The translations under genes and the position numbers were made by a program. This document shows, piece by piece, positions 1 to 7,821 of a stretch of 64,000 nucleotides of DNA. Position 1 is the stretch's first letter. The number at the start of each line of letters is the position of its first letter. The stretch comes from Vibrio sp. MEBiC08052. Lineage in GTDB: Bacteria; Pseudomonadota; Gammaproteobacteria; Enterobacterales; Vibrionaceae. Under the pieces are notes generated by a model. It was not told the origin of the DNA. It saw nothing but the letters and a program-made list of their open reading frames with translations, and did no database searches. The stretch covers positions 87,218 to 151,217 of the forward strand of contig NZ_KQ947477.1 in the NCBI RefSeq assembly GCF_001506075.1. Direction: 5' to 3'.

Positions 1-681
1 TTGCCGCACCAGTTGTGTTGCGACCGCATCGCCAAGTTCAGCGTAGTGAAAAATTACAGGCGCAAACTGGCCCCAATCGGCAGGCGTCGCGTTGGTTGAC
101 CAAGTCAGCATCTGTTCTGGCGAGTTGTCAAATTGACTCATGATTTCTCGGGTTAGGGCTGTCGGCTCAATTAAATGCTCATGAGCTTGTAGTGCATACC
201 GAACCGCCCGGCGTCCTAAAATCGCACCGGAGCCTTGGTCTGCAAGGCTAAACCCCCACCCTCCGACTCGACTAAATTGCCTGCCATCCCATCTCACACC
301 TTGGCTGCCTGTGCCTGTGATTAGCACGGCACCGCTCTCACCTAAGTGACCGCCGATACAAGCAATTTCCGCATCAGACACGACCTTCACATGTGCAAAA
401 CCTTGAAGTGCCTTATGAGCACACTGACGGTAGGACTCGACGTTGGCTCCCGCTAAGCCGAGCACCACACTAGTACAAGCAGAAGATTCAAAAGGCAAAT
501 TGGCCTGTAAGTAAACATCAGCGATCAGACGGCTTACGGTTTCGAGTGCTTTATCAAATGCAGAATAAATATTGGCTGCCCCCGCTGCACATTCAGCGAG
601 AATCTCACCATCGACATTCATTAAACGAGCTCGACATTTAGTGCCGCCACCATCCACACCAATAAAATATTGACAATCCAA
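1..681 (-). CDS. BadF/BadG-family sugar kinase (N-acetylglucosamine/glucosamine kinase-like), partial
   Basis: The reading frame is open from 681 to the window edge (227 codons), so the C-terminus is missing. The start is TTG at 681 with AAGGGG nine bases upstream; no in-frame ATG fits. Residues 8-15 read GVDGGGTK, the phosphate-1 loop of the ASKHA kinase fold, and a second loop reads ITGTGSQG about 110 residues later, followed by a GGWGFSLADQGSGA stretch typical of the BadF/BadG/BcrA ATPase family. Relatives phosphorylate GlcNAc or glucosamine in the cytoplasm. It is divergently placed from the oxidoreductase at 992 and probably feeds a sugar delivered by the nearby ABC importer into metabolism. 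The exact sugar cannot be read from the sequence. Confidence 0.8.
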   Translation of the reverse strand, partial: MDCQYFIGVDGGGTKCRARLMNVDGEILAECAAGAANIYSAFDKALETVSRLIADVYLQANLPFESSACTSVVLGLAGANVESYRQCAHKALQGFAHVKVVSDAEIACIGGHLGESGAVLITGTGSQGVRWDGRQFSRVGGWGFSLADQGSGAILGRRAVRYALQAHEHLIEPTALTREIMSQFDNSPEQMLTWSTNATPADWGQFAPVIFHYAELGDAVATQLVRQ

Positions 682-991
682 ATTGTGTTTCCCCTTGATA
701 CATGGTTGAAATGGGTCACCTGCCATTTGTAACCTTTAGCCAAAATAGAGAAAAATAACACCAATATCAACAAAAAAGATTTCATATAAAAAAACTAAAA
801 AAATAAATAAATAAATAATATATTGATTTATATAAATATATTAAAAATCACAGCAAAAACATTTTATTAAAAATCTTTATTTACTTTTTTTTGTGAAGTA
901 AATAGGATAGATTAAATAACGCTCATCTATTGAACAATTTGTCTTGCCAGAACCGAGCTTGGCTCATCACGTAACTGGTCAGGGAGGAAAA
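682..991. promoter_or_regulatory. AT-rich divergent control region
   Basis: This gene-free stretch separates the kinase from the oxidoreductase. The middle (about 760-900) is extremely AT-rich with runs of A and repeated AAATA steps. I see no convincing sigma-70 promoter that stands out from the AT background. It contains the inverted repeat at 879-903 described separately, and the SD sequences of both flanking genes. Confidence 0.5.
879..903. promoter_or_regulatory. Candidate operator: inverted repeat ATTTACTT / AAGTAAAT
   Basis: Two perfect 8-base arms are separated by nine bases and end 89 bases before the ATG at 992. A related repeat (arms CTTACTT/AAGTAAAG) lies at 6780-6807, about the same distance from the binding-protein start. 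The spacers differ (9 and 13 bases), so one regulator for both is only a guess. No regulator gene is present in this part of the window. Confidence 0.3.
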
Positions 992-2140
992 ATGAAAGTA
1001 GGGATAATTGGATTGGGGCATCGCCTTTCTCACGTTCTTAGAGACATGAGCAAAGCAGACCCAGACTTTTCAATCGCAGGTTATGTTGACCCCGTGCCAG
1101 CCGGACTACCAAATTTACACCAATTTGGCATAGAACCCGGCCAGTCTTATGAAAACCTTGAAGCAATGCTCAGTGCCGGAGGCTTTGATTTGCTGATGGT
1201 AGGTACACCCAATTTTATGCATCTTGAGCATATTCGTGCTGGTTTACATGCTGGTTATACGGTATTTACGGAAAAGCCGGTCGTCATCGATCAGAAACAA
1301 AGTATTGAGCTAGCCAAACTGGTAAAGGAGTACGGTGAAGATAAAATCATCGTGGGGCTGGTACTACGCTATTCACCGCTATATCAGGATTTAATCAGCG
1401 CTAAGAAACAAGGTACACTGGGCGAAATCACTTCGATTGAAGCGACCGAACATATTCCTCCCCACCATGGTGCCTTTTTCATGCGAGACTGGCGCAGAAT
1501 GGAGAAATACGCCGGACCTTATATTTTAGAAAAATGCTGCCATGACATCGACCTTTACCAAGGGCTCGTTGGTGAGCGCCCGGTACGCGTTGCCAGCTTC
1601 GGCGGTAGAAAATCATTTACGCCCGAACATGCGCCGACAGGAGCCGTGACCACCGATTCCGAGATGTATCACACCAAGCCCAGCGGCTGGAATAGCACTA
1701 ACGCCGTGTTTGATAGCGATGCTGATATCATTGACTACCAAAATGCCATCATTGAATATCAAGGCGGTGCCACACTATCGTTTCATGCGAACTTAAATGT
1801 CCCTGATGAGTTCCGTCGTTTTTGCGTAATCGGTACCGACGGGATGGCGGAAGGTGATTTTGTCCGTAACTTTTTTAAAGTCCACGATGCCCGAACCACC
1901 AACTGTTTAACCGACAAGCAGTACGAAGGCACCGCTTATGATGGTCACTACGGCTCAGATGAATTAATGGCACAAGAAGTCGTTAATCACATGCTTCATG
2001 GTACACCGCTCAAAGTTTCTGTTGTGGATGCTCTGGAAGCGGGCTTAACGGCTATCATGATCGACCAGGCAAGAAAAAACAAAACCGTCATCGATATGAC
2101 GGAATGTTGGGCTGAATTCGATAAAGCACTTGGACGCTAA
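992..2140 (+). CDS. Gfo/Idh/MocA family NAD(P)-dependent oxidoreductase
   Basis: The start is ATG 992, preceded by a strong GGAGG six bases upstream; an upstream TTG at 944 has no such signal. The protein has 382 residues, usual for the family. The N-terminus KVGIIGLGHRL is the dinucleotide-binding beta-alpha-beta turn, and the TEKPVVID segment holds the family EKP motif whose lysine is catalytic. The second half is the alpha/beta substrate-binding domain. Such enzymes oxidise or reduce sugars, sugar acids and inositols in the cytoplasm; some of them hydrolyse glycosides through an oxidised intermediate. It sits between a sugar kinase and a GH28-like hydrolase, so it probably acts on the imported sugar. 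The substrate is unknown. Confidence 0.85.
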   Translation: MKVGIIGLGHRLSHVLRDMSKADPDFSIAGYVDPVPAGLPNLHQFGIEPGQSYENLEAMLSAGGFDLLMVGTPNFMHLEHIRAGLHAGYTVFTEKPVVIDQKQSIELAKLVKEYGEDKIIVGLVLRYSPLYQDLISAKKQGTLGEITSIEATEHIPPHHGAFFMRDWRRMEKYAGPYILEKCCHDIDLYQGLVGERPVRVASFGGRKSFTPEHAPTGAVTTDSEMYHTKPSGWNSTNAVFDSDADIIDYQNAIIEYQGGATLSFHANLNVPDEFRRFCVIGTDGMAEGDFVRNFFKVHDARTTNCLTDKQYEGTAYDGHYGSDELMAQEVVNHMLHGTPLKVSVVDALEAGLTAIMIDQARKNKTVIDMTECWAEFDKALGR

Positions 2141-2180
2141 CGACTTACAGTTGGCATTAGCAAAAACCATGTTCAAAATG

Positions 2181-2213
2181 AAGCCGCAGCATTGAGCTGC
2201 GGCTTTTGTTTTA
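2181..2213. terminator. Bidirectional intrinsic terminator
   Basis: A 10-base GC-rich stem (AAGCCGCAGC with GCTGCGGCTT) closes a 5-base loop and is followed by TTGTTTT on the plus strand. It lies between the convergent oxidoreductase and GH28 genes and can serve both, better for the plus strand. Confidence 0.85.
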
Positions 2214-2225
2214 TCTACACTGACC

Positions 2226-3581
2226 TTATATTTGGACGTCCCCCTCCAAATCATGAACAAAGACGATTTTTTCCGGATTCCAACTTGCACCTTCTTGCTG
2301 AGTAAAACAGCAAGACTCTAACCTGATCTCCGTCTTACTGATGTTATGAGCAAACACGGCTGGTAATCCATTTGGGTAGTGCCAAACTCCCCAAGGACGA
2401 GTCTGTCCTTCTAATATGGTATAGGCATTGTCCATCCCTGAATTGTCACTTTGATGAGGGTTACATGGCGGACGAACGTCATAAGTACCACGATCAGGGT
2501 GATGATGCCCAAGTTGCTCTTGGCAGACGTTAAACAAACGAATGTCTTTAACCAACCCTGCCTGCTCGGCATGGAAGTTAATCGCACCTTCTGAACGAAT
2601 TGTAATATTAGACATAGCAACATGTTCAATGACACCACAAGGGCGATCAGCCTGCCGTCTTTTGGCGGTGATATAGATAGAGTCAGCTTTCCCCCAATGA
2701 CATGGCGCTGTAAACTTGGTTTCAATTGAAATATTGTCAAAGCTAATATTGCGAATCGCCCCGCCATCACGAGAAACCAACGCTAAGCCTCGATTTGAGT
2801 CACTGATAATGCAGTTGCTAAATTTGATATTGTTGAAATCATTGAAACTTTCGGTGCCTATTTTCAACGCAGAACTATGCGAGTGAATCAGGCAATTTTC
2901 GACTAAAATATTTTCGCATGCCTGATCCATTCGAGCAGCTTTACGACTGGTTTTAAGGCATACGCCGTCATCGGCAGTGTGCAACTGACAACCACTGACG
3001 ATAAAATGGCGGCAACCATCTAAATCAATCGCATCGGTATTGGTGTATTTAAAGCTATTTTTCACCTTCACATGACCAATCCGTCCGTACTCACATGAGA
3101 CCATATGCAATGTCCACATTGGCGAATCAACAATGCTGATATCCTCGATCACTACATCGCTACACTCTTCAAAAATAACCGTACGAGGCCGTTCGGCATG
3201 TGGCTTACGATAACCAAGTTCATCCGCTATTGCAGCGTTATAAGCCGGTGCGTTACCATTGATCTTCCCTTGCCCCAAGAGCCCGACATTTTGCTTGCCT
3301 TTGGCAAAGATAAAACCGTAGTAACTCCCTTCCGCGACGACTTCACTCGCCCCCGCAGCAAAGTCGCTATAATTGGGAGAAGCAATTAACTCGGCCCCAG
3401 CACTTAAATACAGTGACACATTGTTTTCTAAGCAAATACTGCCACTTAAATAGCGACCCGGAGGCACATACAAGATACCGCCGCCTTGTGCACTCACCGT
3501 TGCAATAGCCCGGCGAAATACGTCAGTATTCAGGTTATGCCCATCGGCAATTGGGTGAAAATCTTTAAGATTGGTATACAT
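2226..3581 (-). CDS. GH28-like right-handed beta-helix glycoside hydrolase, cytoplasmic
   Basis: The protein has 451 residues and no signal peptide, so it should act inside the cell on an imported oligosaccharide. Residues 33-63 show the GH28 entry motif (GGG..YVPPGRY..G...L..N..LYLSAGA). NTD at 181-183 and DD at 204-205 match the three catalytic aspartates of polygalacturonases. The usual GHG is replaced by SSA at 236-238 (SSALKIGTES), and the RIK element that contacts galacturonate is ALV at 267-269 (context RGLALV from R264). The fold and general-acid machinery therefore look intact while the uronate site does not. It is the last gene of the binding protein-permease unit, 23 bases after the preceding stop. 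The GH28 assignment is firm at fold level; the substrate is open. Confidence 0.8.
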   Translation of the reverse strand: MYTNLKDFHPIADGHNLNTDVFRRAIATVSAQGGGILYVPPGRYLSGSICLENNVSLYLSAGAELIASPNYSDFAAGASEVVAEGSYYGFIFAKGKQNVGLLGQGKINGNAPAYNAAIADELGYRKPHAERPRTVIFEECSDVVIEDISIVDSPMWTLHMVSCEYGRIGHVKVKNSFKYTNTDAIDLDGCRHFIVSGCQLHTADDGVCLKTSRKAARMDQACENILVENCLIHSHSSALKIGTESFNDFNNIKFSNCIISDSNRGLALVSRDGGAIRNISFDNISIETKFTAPCHWGKADSIYITAKRRQADRPCGVIEHVAMSNITIRSEGAINFHAEQAGLVKDIRLFNVCQEQLGHHHPDRGTYDVRPPCNPHQSDNSGMDNAYTILEGQTRPWGVWHYPNGLPAVFAHNISKTEIRLESCCFTQQEGASWNPEKIVFVHDLEGDVQI

Positions 3582-3604
3582 GATAATTCTCTTTGCTTCC
3601 TAGA

Positions 3605-4423
3605 TTATTTCACCGCACCCTCAGTGACACCACTAATGAATTTTCTCTGGAATATCAAAAATATAACAATAAGCGGAAGAATAACGATCATGGCACCGGC
3701 CATCAGAACAGGGATGTTGATGGTATTCCTGTTCTGGAAAAACATCATCCCAATCGGTAGTGTTCGTAATTCTTCCTTATTGACTAACACCAACGGGATG
3801 AGGAACTCATTCCAAGTCCAGATAAATAGCAACAGTCCTAACGTTAATAAGGTCGGACGAATAGCCGGCAACAAAATTTTCCACAAAATAGTAAATCGTG
3901 GCGTGTTATCCATAACTGAAGCTTCAATGAGCTCTTTCGGTACTTGAGTAAACGCAGTCGCTATCATCAAAGTACTAAACGGAATTGAAAGTGCGATCTG
4001 AGGCAAAATAAGTGCTAAATGGGTATTTATCAGTCCGAGCCAGTGCATTTCATGATACAGCGGAATCATAAATGCCTCAGAAGGCAAGACCATGCCAAGT
4101 GCAAGCAACAAAGCAAGAAAAGGCTTCCCGGGCAACTTCAAAAACGCGAATGCAAACCCCGATAAAGTACCAAGCGCCATACTGGCAATCACAACCGGAA
4201 ATACGATCAAAAGCGAGTTCACAAAATATGTTTTAAAGTGTCCTTCCTGCCATGCAGACACATAATTGTGAAAGCTAAAATGCTCTGGAAGAGAGAAAAA
4301 ACCTTGCAACATTTCCGATTGAGACTTAAACGATGCCGATAGCACCAATAAAAACGGTGCGATGGTCAAAATGGCAAAAAACCATAGTAACATGCGAGAT
4401 AACATGGGGTTATTCGAGGTCAT
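3605..4423 (-). CDS. Carbohydrate ABC transporter permease, MalG/UgpE type
   Basis: This is a 272-residue inner-membrane protein with about six hydrophobic segments. The cytoplasmic EAA loop that docks on the ATPase is visible as EASVMDNTPRFTILWKILLP. The size and the short N-terminus before the first helix fit the second (MalG-like) permease of the CUT1 sugar importers. Its ATG overlaps the stop of the first permease by one base, which suggests coupled translation. Together with the permease at 4423-5295, the binding protein at 5366-6691 and the ATPase at 7822-8916 it forms a complete importer for a di- or oligosaccharide. Confidence 0.92.
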   Translation of the reverse strand: MTSNNPMLSRMLLWFFAILTIAPFLLVLSASFKSQSEMLQGFFSLPEHFSFHNYVSAWQEGHFKTYFVNSLLIVFPVVIASMALGTLSGFAFAFLKLPGKPFLALLLALGMVLPSEAFMIPLYHEMHWLGLINTHLALILPQIALSIPFSTLMIATAFTQVPKELIEASVMDNTPRFTILWKILLPAIRPTLLTLGLLLFIWTWNEFLIPLVLVNKEELRTLPIGMMFFQNRNTINIPVLMAGAMIVILPLIVIFLIFQRKFISGVTEGAVK

Positions 4424-5295
4424 TAATGTCGCTCCCTAAGCACAAAATGCAGAAATCCATTTACCGCAAATACAATCGCCATACTGACCAAGGCAACGGC
4501 AGAAGCATAACCAAAGTGGTGCAAATCAAAACCCTGCTGGTACATATACATATTCGTAATTAAAGTTGATGTTCCCGGACCACCTTGGGTCATCACATAG
4601 ATCAGATCAAACGCTTTCAAACTGGCAATAACGGTAAGAATCAAGGCAACACGGACTTCTGGCAGCAATGCCGGCAAAGTAATACGAATGAATTTTTTCC
4701 AGTGCGTTGAACCATCCAGTTCTGATGCTTCGTGAATTGACGGATCCATCCGTTGGATGCCCGACATAAAAAGAACTAAACAAAAACCAAAGAAATACCA
4801 AACCGCAACAAAGCCAGTCGCCGGAAGGGCCCAATCAAAATCCCCGAGCCAAGCTTTGGCCATTGACGGCATACCAATATATCTGAAAAATTGATCAATC
4901 GGCCCAAATGCCGGGTTATAGAGCCAGCGCCAAACCACACCCAGCACTGCCATCGGCATAATATAAGGCATGAAAAACAAAATTCTCATCATGGTGAGCT
5001 CTTTTTTATTTTTCAATTCATTGAGAAAACTACACAGTATCAGCCCTAAGCCTATCGGTATAACGGTATAAAACCCCATCAGTTTGACGTTGTTACCGAT
5101 CGCTATCCAAAATTTCGGATCATTGAAAATCCCGATGAAATTTTGCAGACCGACATACACGGGATGGCTACCGCCATCCCATTCTGTCACGCTAACCCCC
5201 AGTGAGGTCATCAGTGGAAATAAAAGAAAAACGCAGTAAATAAACAATGAAGGTAATATATAGAGCGCATTTCTTGTAATAGAACGGTTGAGCAT
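4423..5295 (-). CDS. Carbohydrate ABC transporter permease, MalF/UgpA type
   Basis: The ATG at 5295 is preferred because AGGGA lies eight bases upstream; a GTG two codons earlier (5301) would sit too close to it. The 290-residue product has about six membrane helices and the EAA loop EASELDGSTHWKKFIRITLP. The C-terminal part (DLIYVMTQGGPGTST) is the conserved signature of CUT1 family first permeases. It is separated from the upstream binding-protein gene by 70 bases that contain a strong hairpin (5323-5350), likely lowering its expression relative to the binding protein. Confidence 0.92.
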   Translation of the reverse strand: MLNRSITRNALYILPSLFIYCVFLLFPLMTSLGVSVTEWDGGSHPVYVGLQNFIGIFNDPKFWIAIGNNVKLMGFYTVIPIGLGLILCSFLNELKNKKELTMMRILFFMPYIMPMAVLGVVWRWLYNPAFGPIDQFFRYIGMPSMAKAWLGDFDWALPATGFVAVWYFFGFCLVLFMSGIQRMDPSIHEASELDGSTHWKKFIRITLPALLPEVRVALILTVIASLKAFDLIYVMTQGGPGTSTLITNMYMYQQGFDLHHFGYASAVALVSMAIVFAVNGFLHFVLRERH

Positions 5296-5322
5296 GGTCA
5301 CAATCCCTGTACGACAAGAGCT

Positions 5323-5350
5323 GGCCCGTAAGCGCCATGCGCTTACGGCC
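5323..5350 (-). repeat. Intercistronic hairpin between binding-protein and permease genes
   Basis: A 9-base perfect stem (CGTAAGCGC with GCGCTTACG) closes a CAT loop, extended by GGC/GCC with one bulged base. It has no T-tract, so it looks like an mRNA-stabilising or partial-attenuation element. A similar device is known between malE and malF in enteric bacteria, where more binding protein than permease is needed. Confidence 0.65.
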
Positions 5351-5365
5351 TCACTGAGATAAAAA

Positions 5366-6691
5366 CTATTGGCGAAGAGACTTCATATAGCTTTGGTAAT
5401 TTTCATCCAGATGATTCGACAGTTGCTGCGGGGTAATTCTGTCCGCCATTAACATCTGTACATTTTCATTAAGCGTAGCCAGCATACTTGGCGTAGACCA
5501 GTCAACATAGTGACCCAGTGCATTATCCTTGTTCACTTGGACCCAAGCCGTATAAATATCACCAAGTAATTGATTATCTGCTGGTAAAACGACTTTATCC
5601 GCTTGAGCCGCTGGGAGGAAACCGTGGCTTAACCAATTCGCTGCCACTTCGCTTGAAACAAGATAATCGATAAACTTCGCAGCAGCTTGTTGCGCCTGTT
5701 CGGTGTTAGCGGTAGAGGTAATTGAAAAAGGTAAATCCGTGCCACCGACCATTAAAGGTTTATCGACGCCGTCAAATTTAGGCATGCCAATAAAATGGAT
5801 ATCTTTGTTCGCTTTAAATTGACCGGAGTACCAAGTACCACTGATGAAGAATGCCGCTTGACCATTTTGAAATAACGTTGCTGCGTCATCCTTACCAATC
5901 CCTTGGAAACCCGGGAAAAAGTAACCTTTTTTATGCCAGCTTTGCATCAACTCAGCGGCATGTTCAAGCGCTGCATTTTTAAAAGTACCGCCTTTGCCGT
6001 AAATAAGCTTATCCAGAGACTCACGTTTGCTGGCATCAATCTGGCTTTCCCAGATAGCACTTAACATTTGTTGCCCAGCGTTACCATCAAGTAACCCAAG
6101 CATGATTGGAGCGATACCTTTTGCTTTGAGTTTAGCCATATCCGCTTCAAATTCAGCCATCGTTTTTGGCACGGTAAGGCCGGCTTGATCAAGCAAAGCT
6201 TTGTTATAATACAAACCTATCATTTCGCCCAGACAGGCAACGCCATACAATTCGCCGTCACCAAACTGGCCGCTTTTCGACCAGCGATTACGTTTTAAAA
6301 TCGATTCAGGGAAGCTGGCTGTCCAGTGGTAAGTTTTGTCAAGATCGTCCATCGGTACTAACAAATTTTGCTTGACCAGAGCGCCCATATCGCCAACCCC
6401 TTGGTTAACCTGAGCAACCTGAGGACCATCACCAGAAGTCAGTGCGAGTTTTAGCGGAATACGCATATCTGCAAAAGAGTGGATCGAACGTTCAACTGTT
6501 ATGTCTGGATTCTGCTTGCTAAAGGTTTTAATCGCGTCTTGAATCACAGCCGATTGACTGGGGTAGTTATATATATCCCATGTATCCACAGTCGTTTTGG
6601 CTTGAGTCGAAAACGCCAAGCCTGACATAACAATTGGGGTGATTAGCGCACATATGTTCTTACGGTTAAAAAAGGGGAATTTACGATCCAT
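5366..6691 (-). CDS. Extracellular sugar-binding protein of ABC importer (family 1)
   Basis: ATG 6691 is chosen: GGAG stands seven bases upstream, and the protein then starts with a basic stretch (MDRKFPFFNRKN) and a hydrophobic core ending at FSTQA, a good Sec signal peptide with cleavage after about residue 33. The 441-residue product has the MalE/UgpB architecture, with an early DTWDIYNYPSQ strand, a central NGQAAFFISGTW motif and a C-terminal region rich in helices. It acts in the periplasm, presenting an oligosaccharide to the two permeases encoded downstream. The promoter should lie in the 6692-7203 region. The ligand is not identifiable from sequence. Confidence 0.9.
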   Translation of the reverse strand: MDRKFPFFNRKNICALITPIVMSGLAFSTQAKTTVDTWDIYNYPSQSAVIQDAIKTFSKQNPDITVERSIHSFADMRIPLKLALTSGDGPQVAQVNQGVGDMGALVKQNLLVPMDDLDKTYHWTASFPESILKRNRWSKSGQFGDGELYGVACLGEMIGLYYNKALLDQAGLTVPKTMAEFEADMAKLKAKGIAPIMLGLLDGNAGQQMLSAIWESQIDASKRESLDKLIYGKGGTFKNAALEHAAELMQSWHKKGYFFPGFQGIGKDDAATLFQNGQAAFFISGTWYSGQFKANKDIHFIGMPKFDGVDKPLMVGGTDLPFSITSTANTEQAQQAAAKFIDYLVSSEVAANWLSHGFLPAAQADKVVLPADNQLLGDIYTAWVQVNKDNALGHYVDWSTPSMLATLNENVQMLMADRITPQQLSNHLDENYQSYMKSLRQ

Positions 6692-7203
6692 GTGGAATCT
6701 CCAATAACACAACTCATCATTTCACTAGACGAACCAAGCCTCACTTCCTGTACAAGTTTTCGCCTAACCCACGAATAGACTTACTTCTTTTTATAAACAA
6801 AGTAAAGTTTTATTTCAAAAATGTTAACAAAATTGTTGTCACGTCAAACTATCAATCAACCAAGTGAATGTTCGATTTATAGCACCTGCTCCGCATCGCC
6901 ATTCCCCCCGATACCCGACAAAAGCGCACCACCTTTAAATATACATATAACCCATTGTTAATTGAAACTTTTTGTAATATTCAAAAGAAATAAGTTCGGT
7001 TTCATATCAGAGTTCAACGCTTAAAATCATATCGCTTCCCAGAGAATTTTTCATTTGAAATACCCGTTTGAAAATGAACAAAATTTCACCACAATGCACT
7101 TTACATATCCGTAATTAAATCTTGCTTAATGCTTTTATTTATTATTTACTGAGAATTAAGTTGATTGATATTCACTCGAAAAGTACAGAAAAGGAGTTCT
7201 GTA
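6692..7203. promoter_or_regulatory. Divergent control region of the two transport units
   Basis: About 510 gene-free bases lie between the binding-protein unit (minus) and the acetyltransferase-ATPase unit (plus). It is AT-rich, with the inverted repeat at 6780-6807 near the minus-strand gene and the AAGGAG site of the acetyltransferase at the other end. I found no open frame worth calling. Confidence 0.5.
6780..6807. promoter_or_regulatory. Candidate operator: inverted repeat CTTACTT / AAGTAAAG
   Basis: The arms flank a 13-base AT spacer and lie 88 bases upstream of the binding-protein ATG at 6691. The arms resemble those at 879-903 upstream of the oxidoreductase, suggesting shared control of the locus. 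The different spacer weakens the case. Confidence 0.3.
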
Positions 7204-7803
7204 ATGTCTACCCGCTGTTTTATTCGTCAGGCTCGCGTAGAAGATGAAGAAGCCCTTTATCAAATTTGTCTTAAAACCGCTAAGGCAGGTAATGATGCCA
7301 GTGATGTCTATAGCGACCCTCACTACCCCGGTCAACTATATGTGGTGCCTTATGCCCGTTTTGAACCTGAATTAGCATTTGTCCTAATCTGTAATGAACA
7401 AGTGGTCGGCTACGCTGTTGCGACTTCAAATACTCGGCAATTTGAACAGACTCTGGAAAATAAGTGGTGGCCGGTCCTGCGTCGGGCATACGCGAATCGC
7501 GAAGAGCAAAAGCCATTTGACAATAAGGTACTGAATCAGATTCGTCATCCTCATGTTGCCGCCCAAGAGCTCGTATCAAAATGGCCTGCCCACCTGCACA
7601 TTAACTTACTTCCTCAAGTACAAAGCGGCGGATGGGGAAGTAAACTCATCAGTGCTGTGGTTGATGCCCTGCAGAAAAAGCAAGCCCCCGGAGTTCATTT
7701 AGGTGTGAGCCTACAAAACGAAAAAGTGTGTGAATTTTATAAAAAACAAGGATTTACTCATATCATTCGCAGTAACGCGATCTATATGGGCCGCGAACTG
7801 TAA
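7204..7803 (+). CDS. GNAT acetyltransferase resembling the O-GlcNAcase C-terminal domain
   Basis: ATG 7204 has AAGGAG seven bases upstream; an earlier start at 7165 has none. The 199-residue protein matches, from memory, the acetyltransferase-like domain at the C-terminus of animal O-GlcNAcase and its free-standing bacterial relatives: IRQARVEDEEALYQIC at the N-terminus, then AFVLICNEQVVGYAVAT, then HINLLPQVQSGGWGSKLI, and FYKKQGFTHI near the end. The acetyl-CoA loop (Q-x-x-G-x-G in QSGGWG) is intact, so catalysis is plausible, unlike in the animal domain. It is followed 18 bases later by the importer ATPase. A role in acetylating an imported amino sugar is an inference from context. Confidence 0.8.
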   Translation: MSTRCFIRQARVEDEEALYQICLKTAKAGNDASDVYSDPHYPGQLYVVPYARFEPELAFVLICNEQVVGYAVATSNTRQFEQTLENKWWPVLRRAYANREEQKPFDNKVLNQIRHPHVAAQELVSKWPAHLHINLLPQVQSGGWGSKLISAVVDALQKKQAPGVHLGVSLQNEKVCEFYKKQGFTHIIRSNAIYMGREL

Positions 7804-7821
7804 TGCATAGGAAGGCAGAAA

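Noticed and set aside
2411..2770. A 119-codon frame inside the GH28 gene on the same strand
   Set aside because: It is an out-of-frame shadow of a well-supported gene, with no SD or family features.
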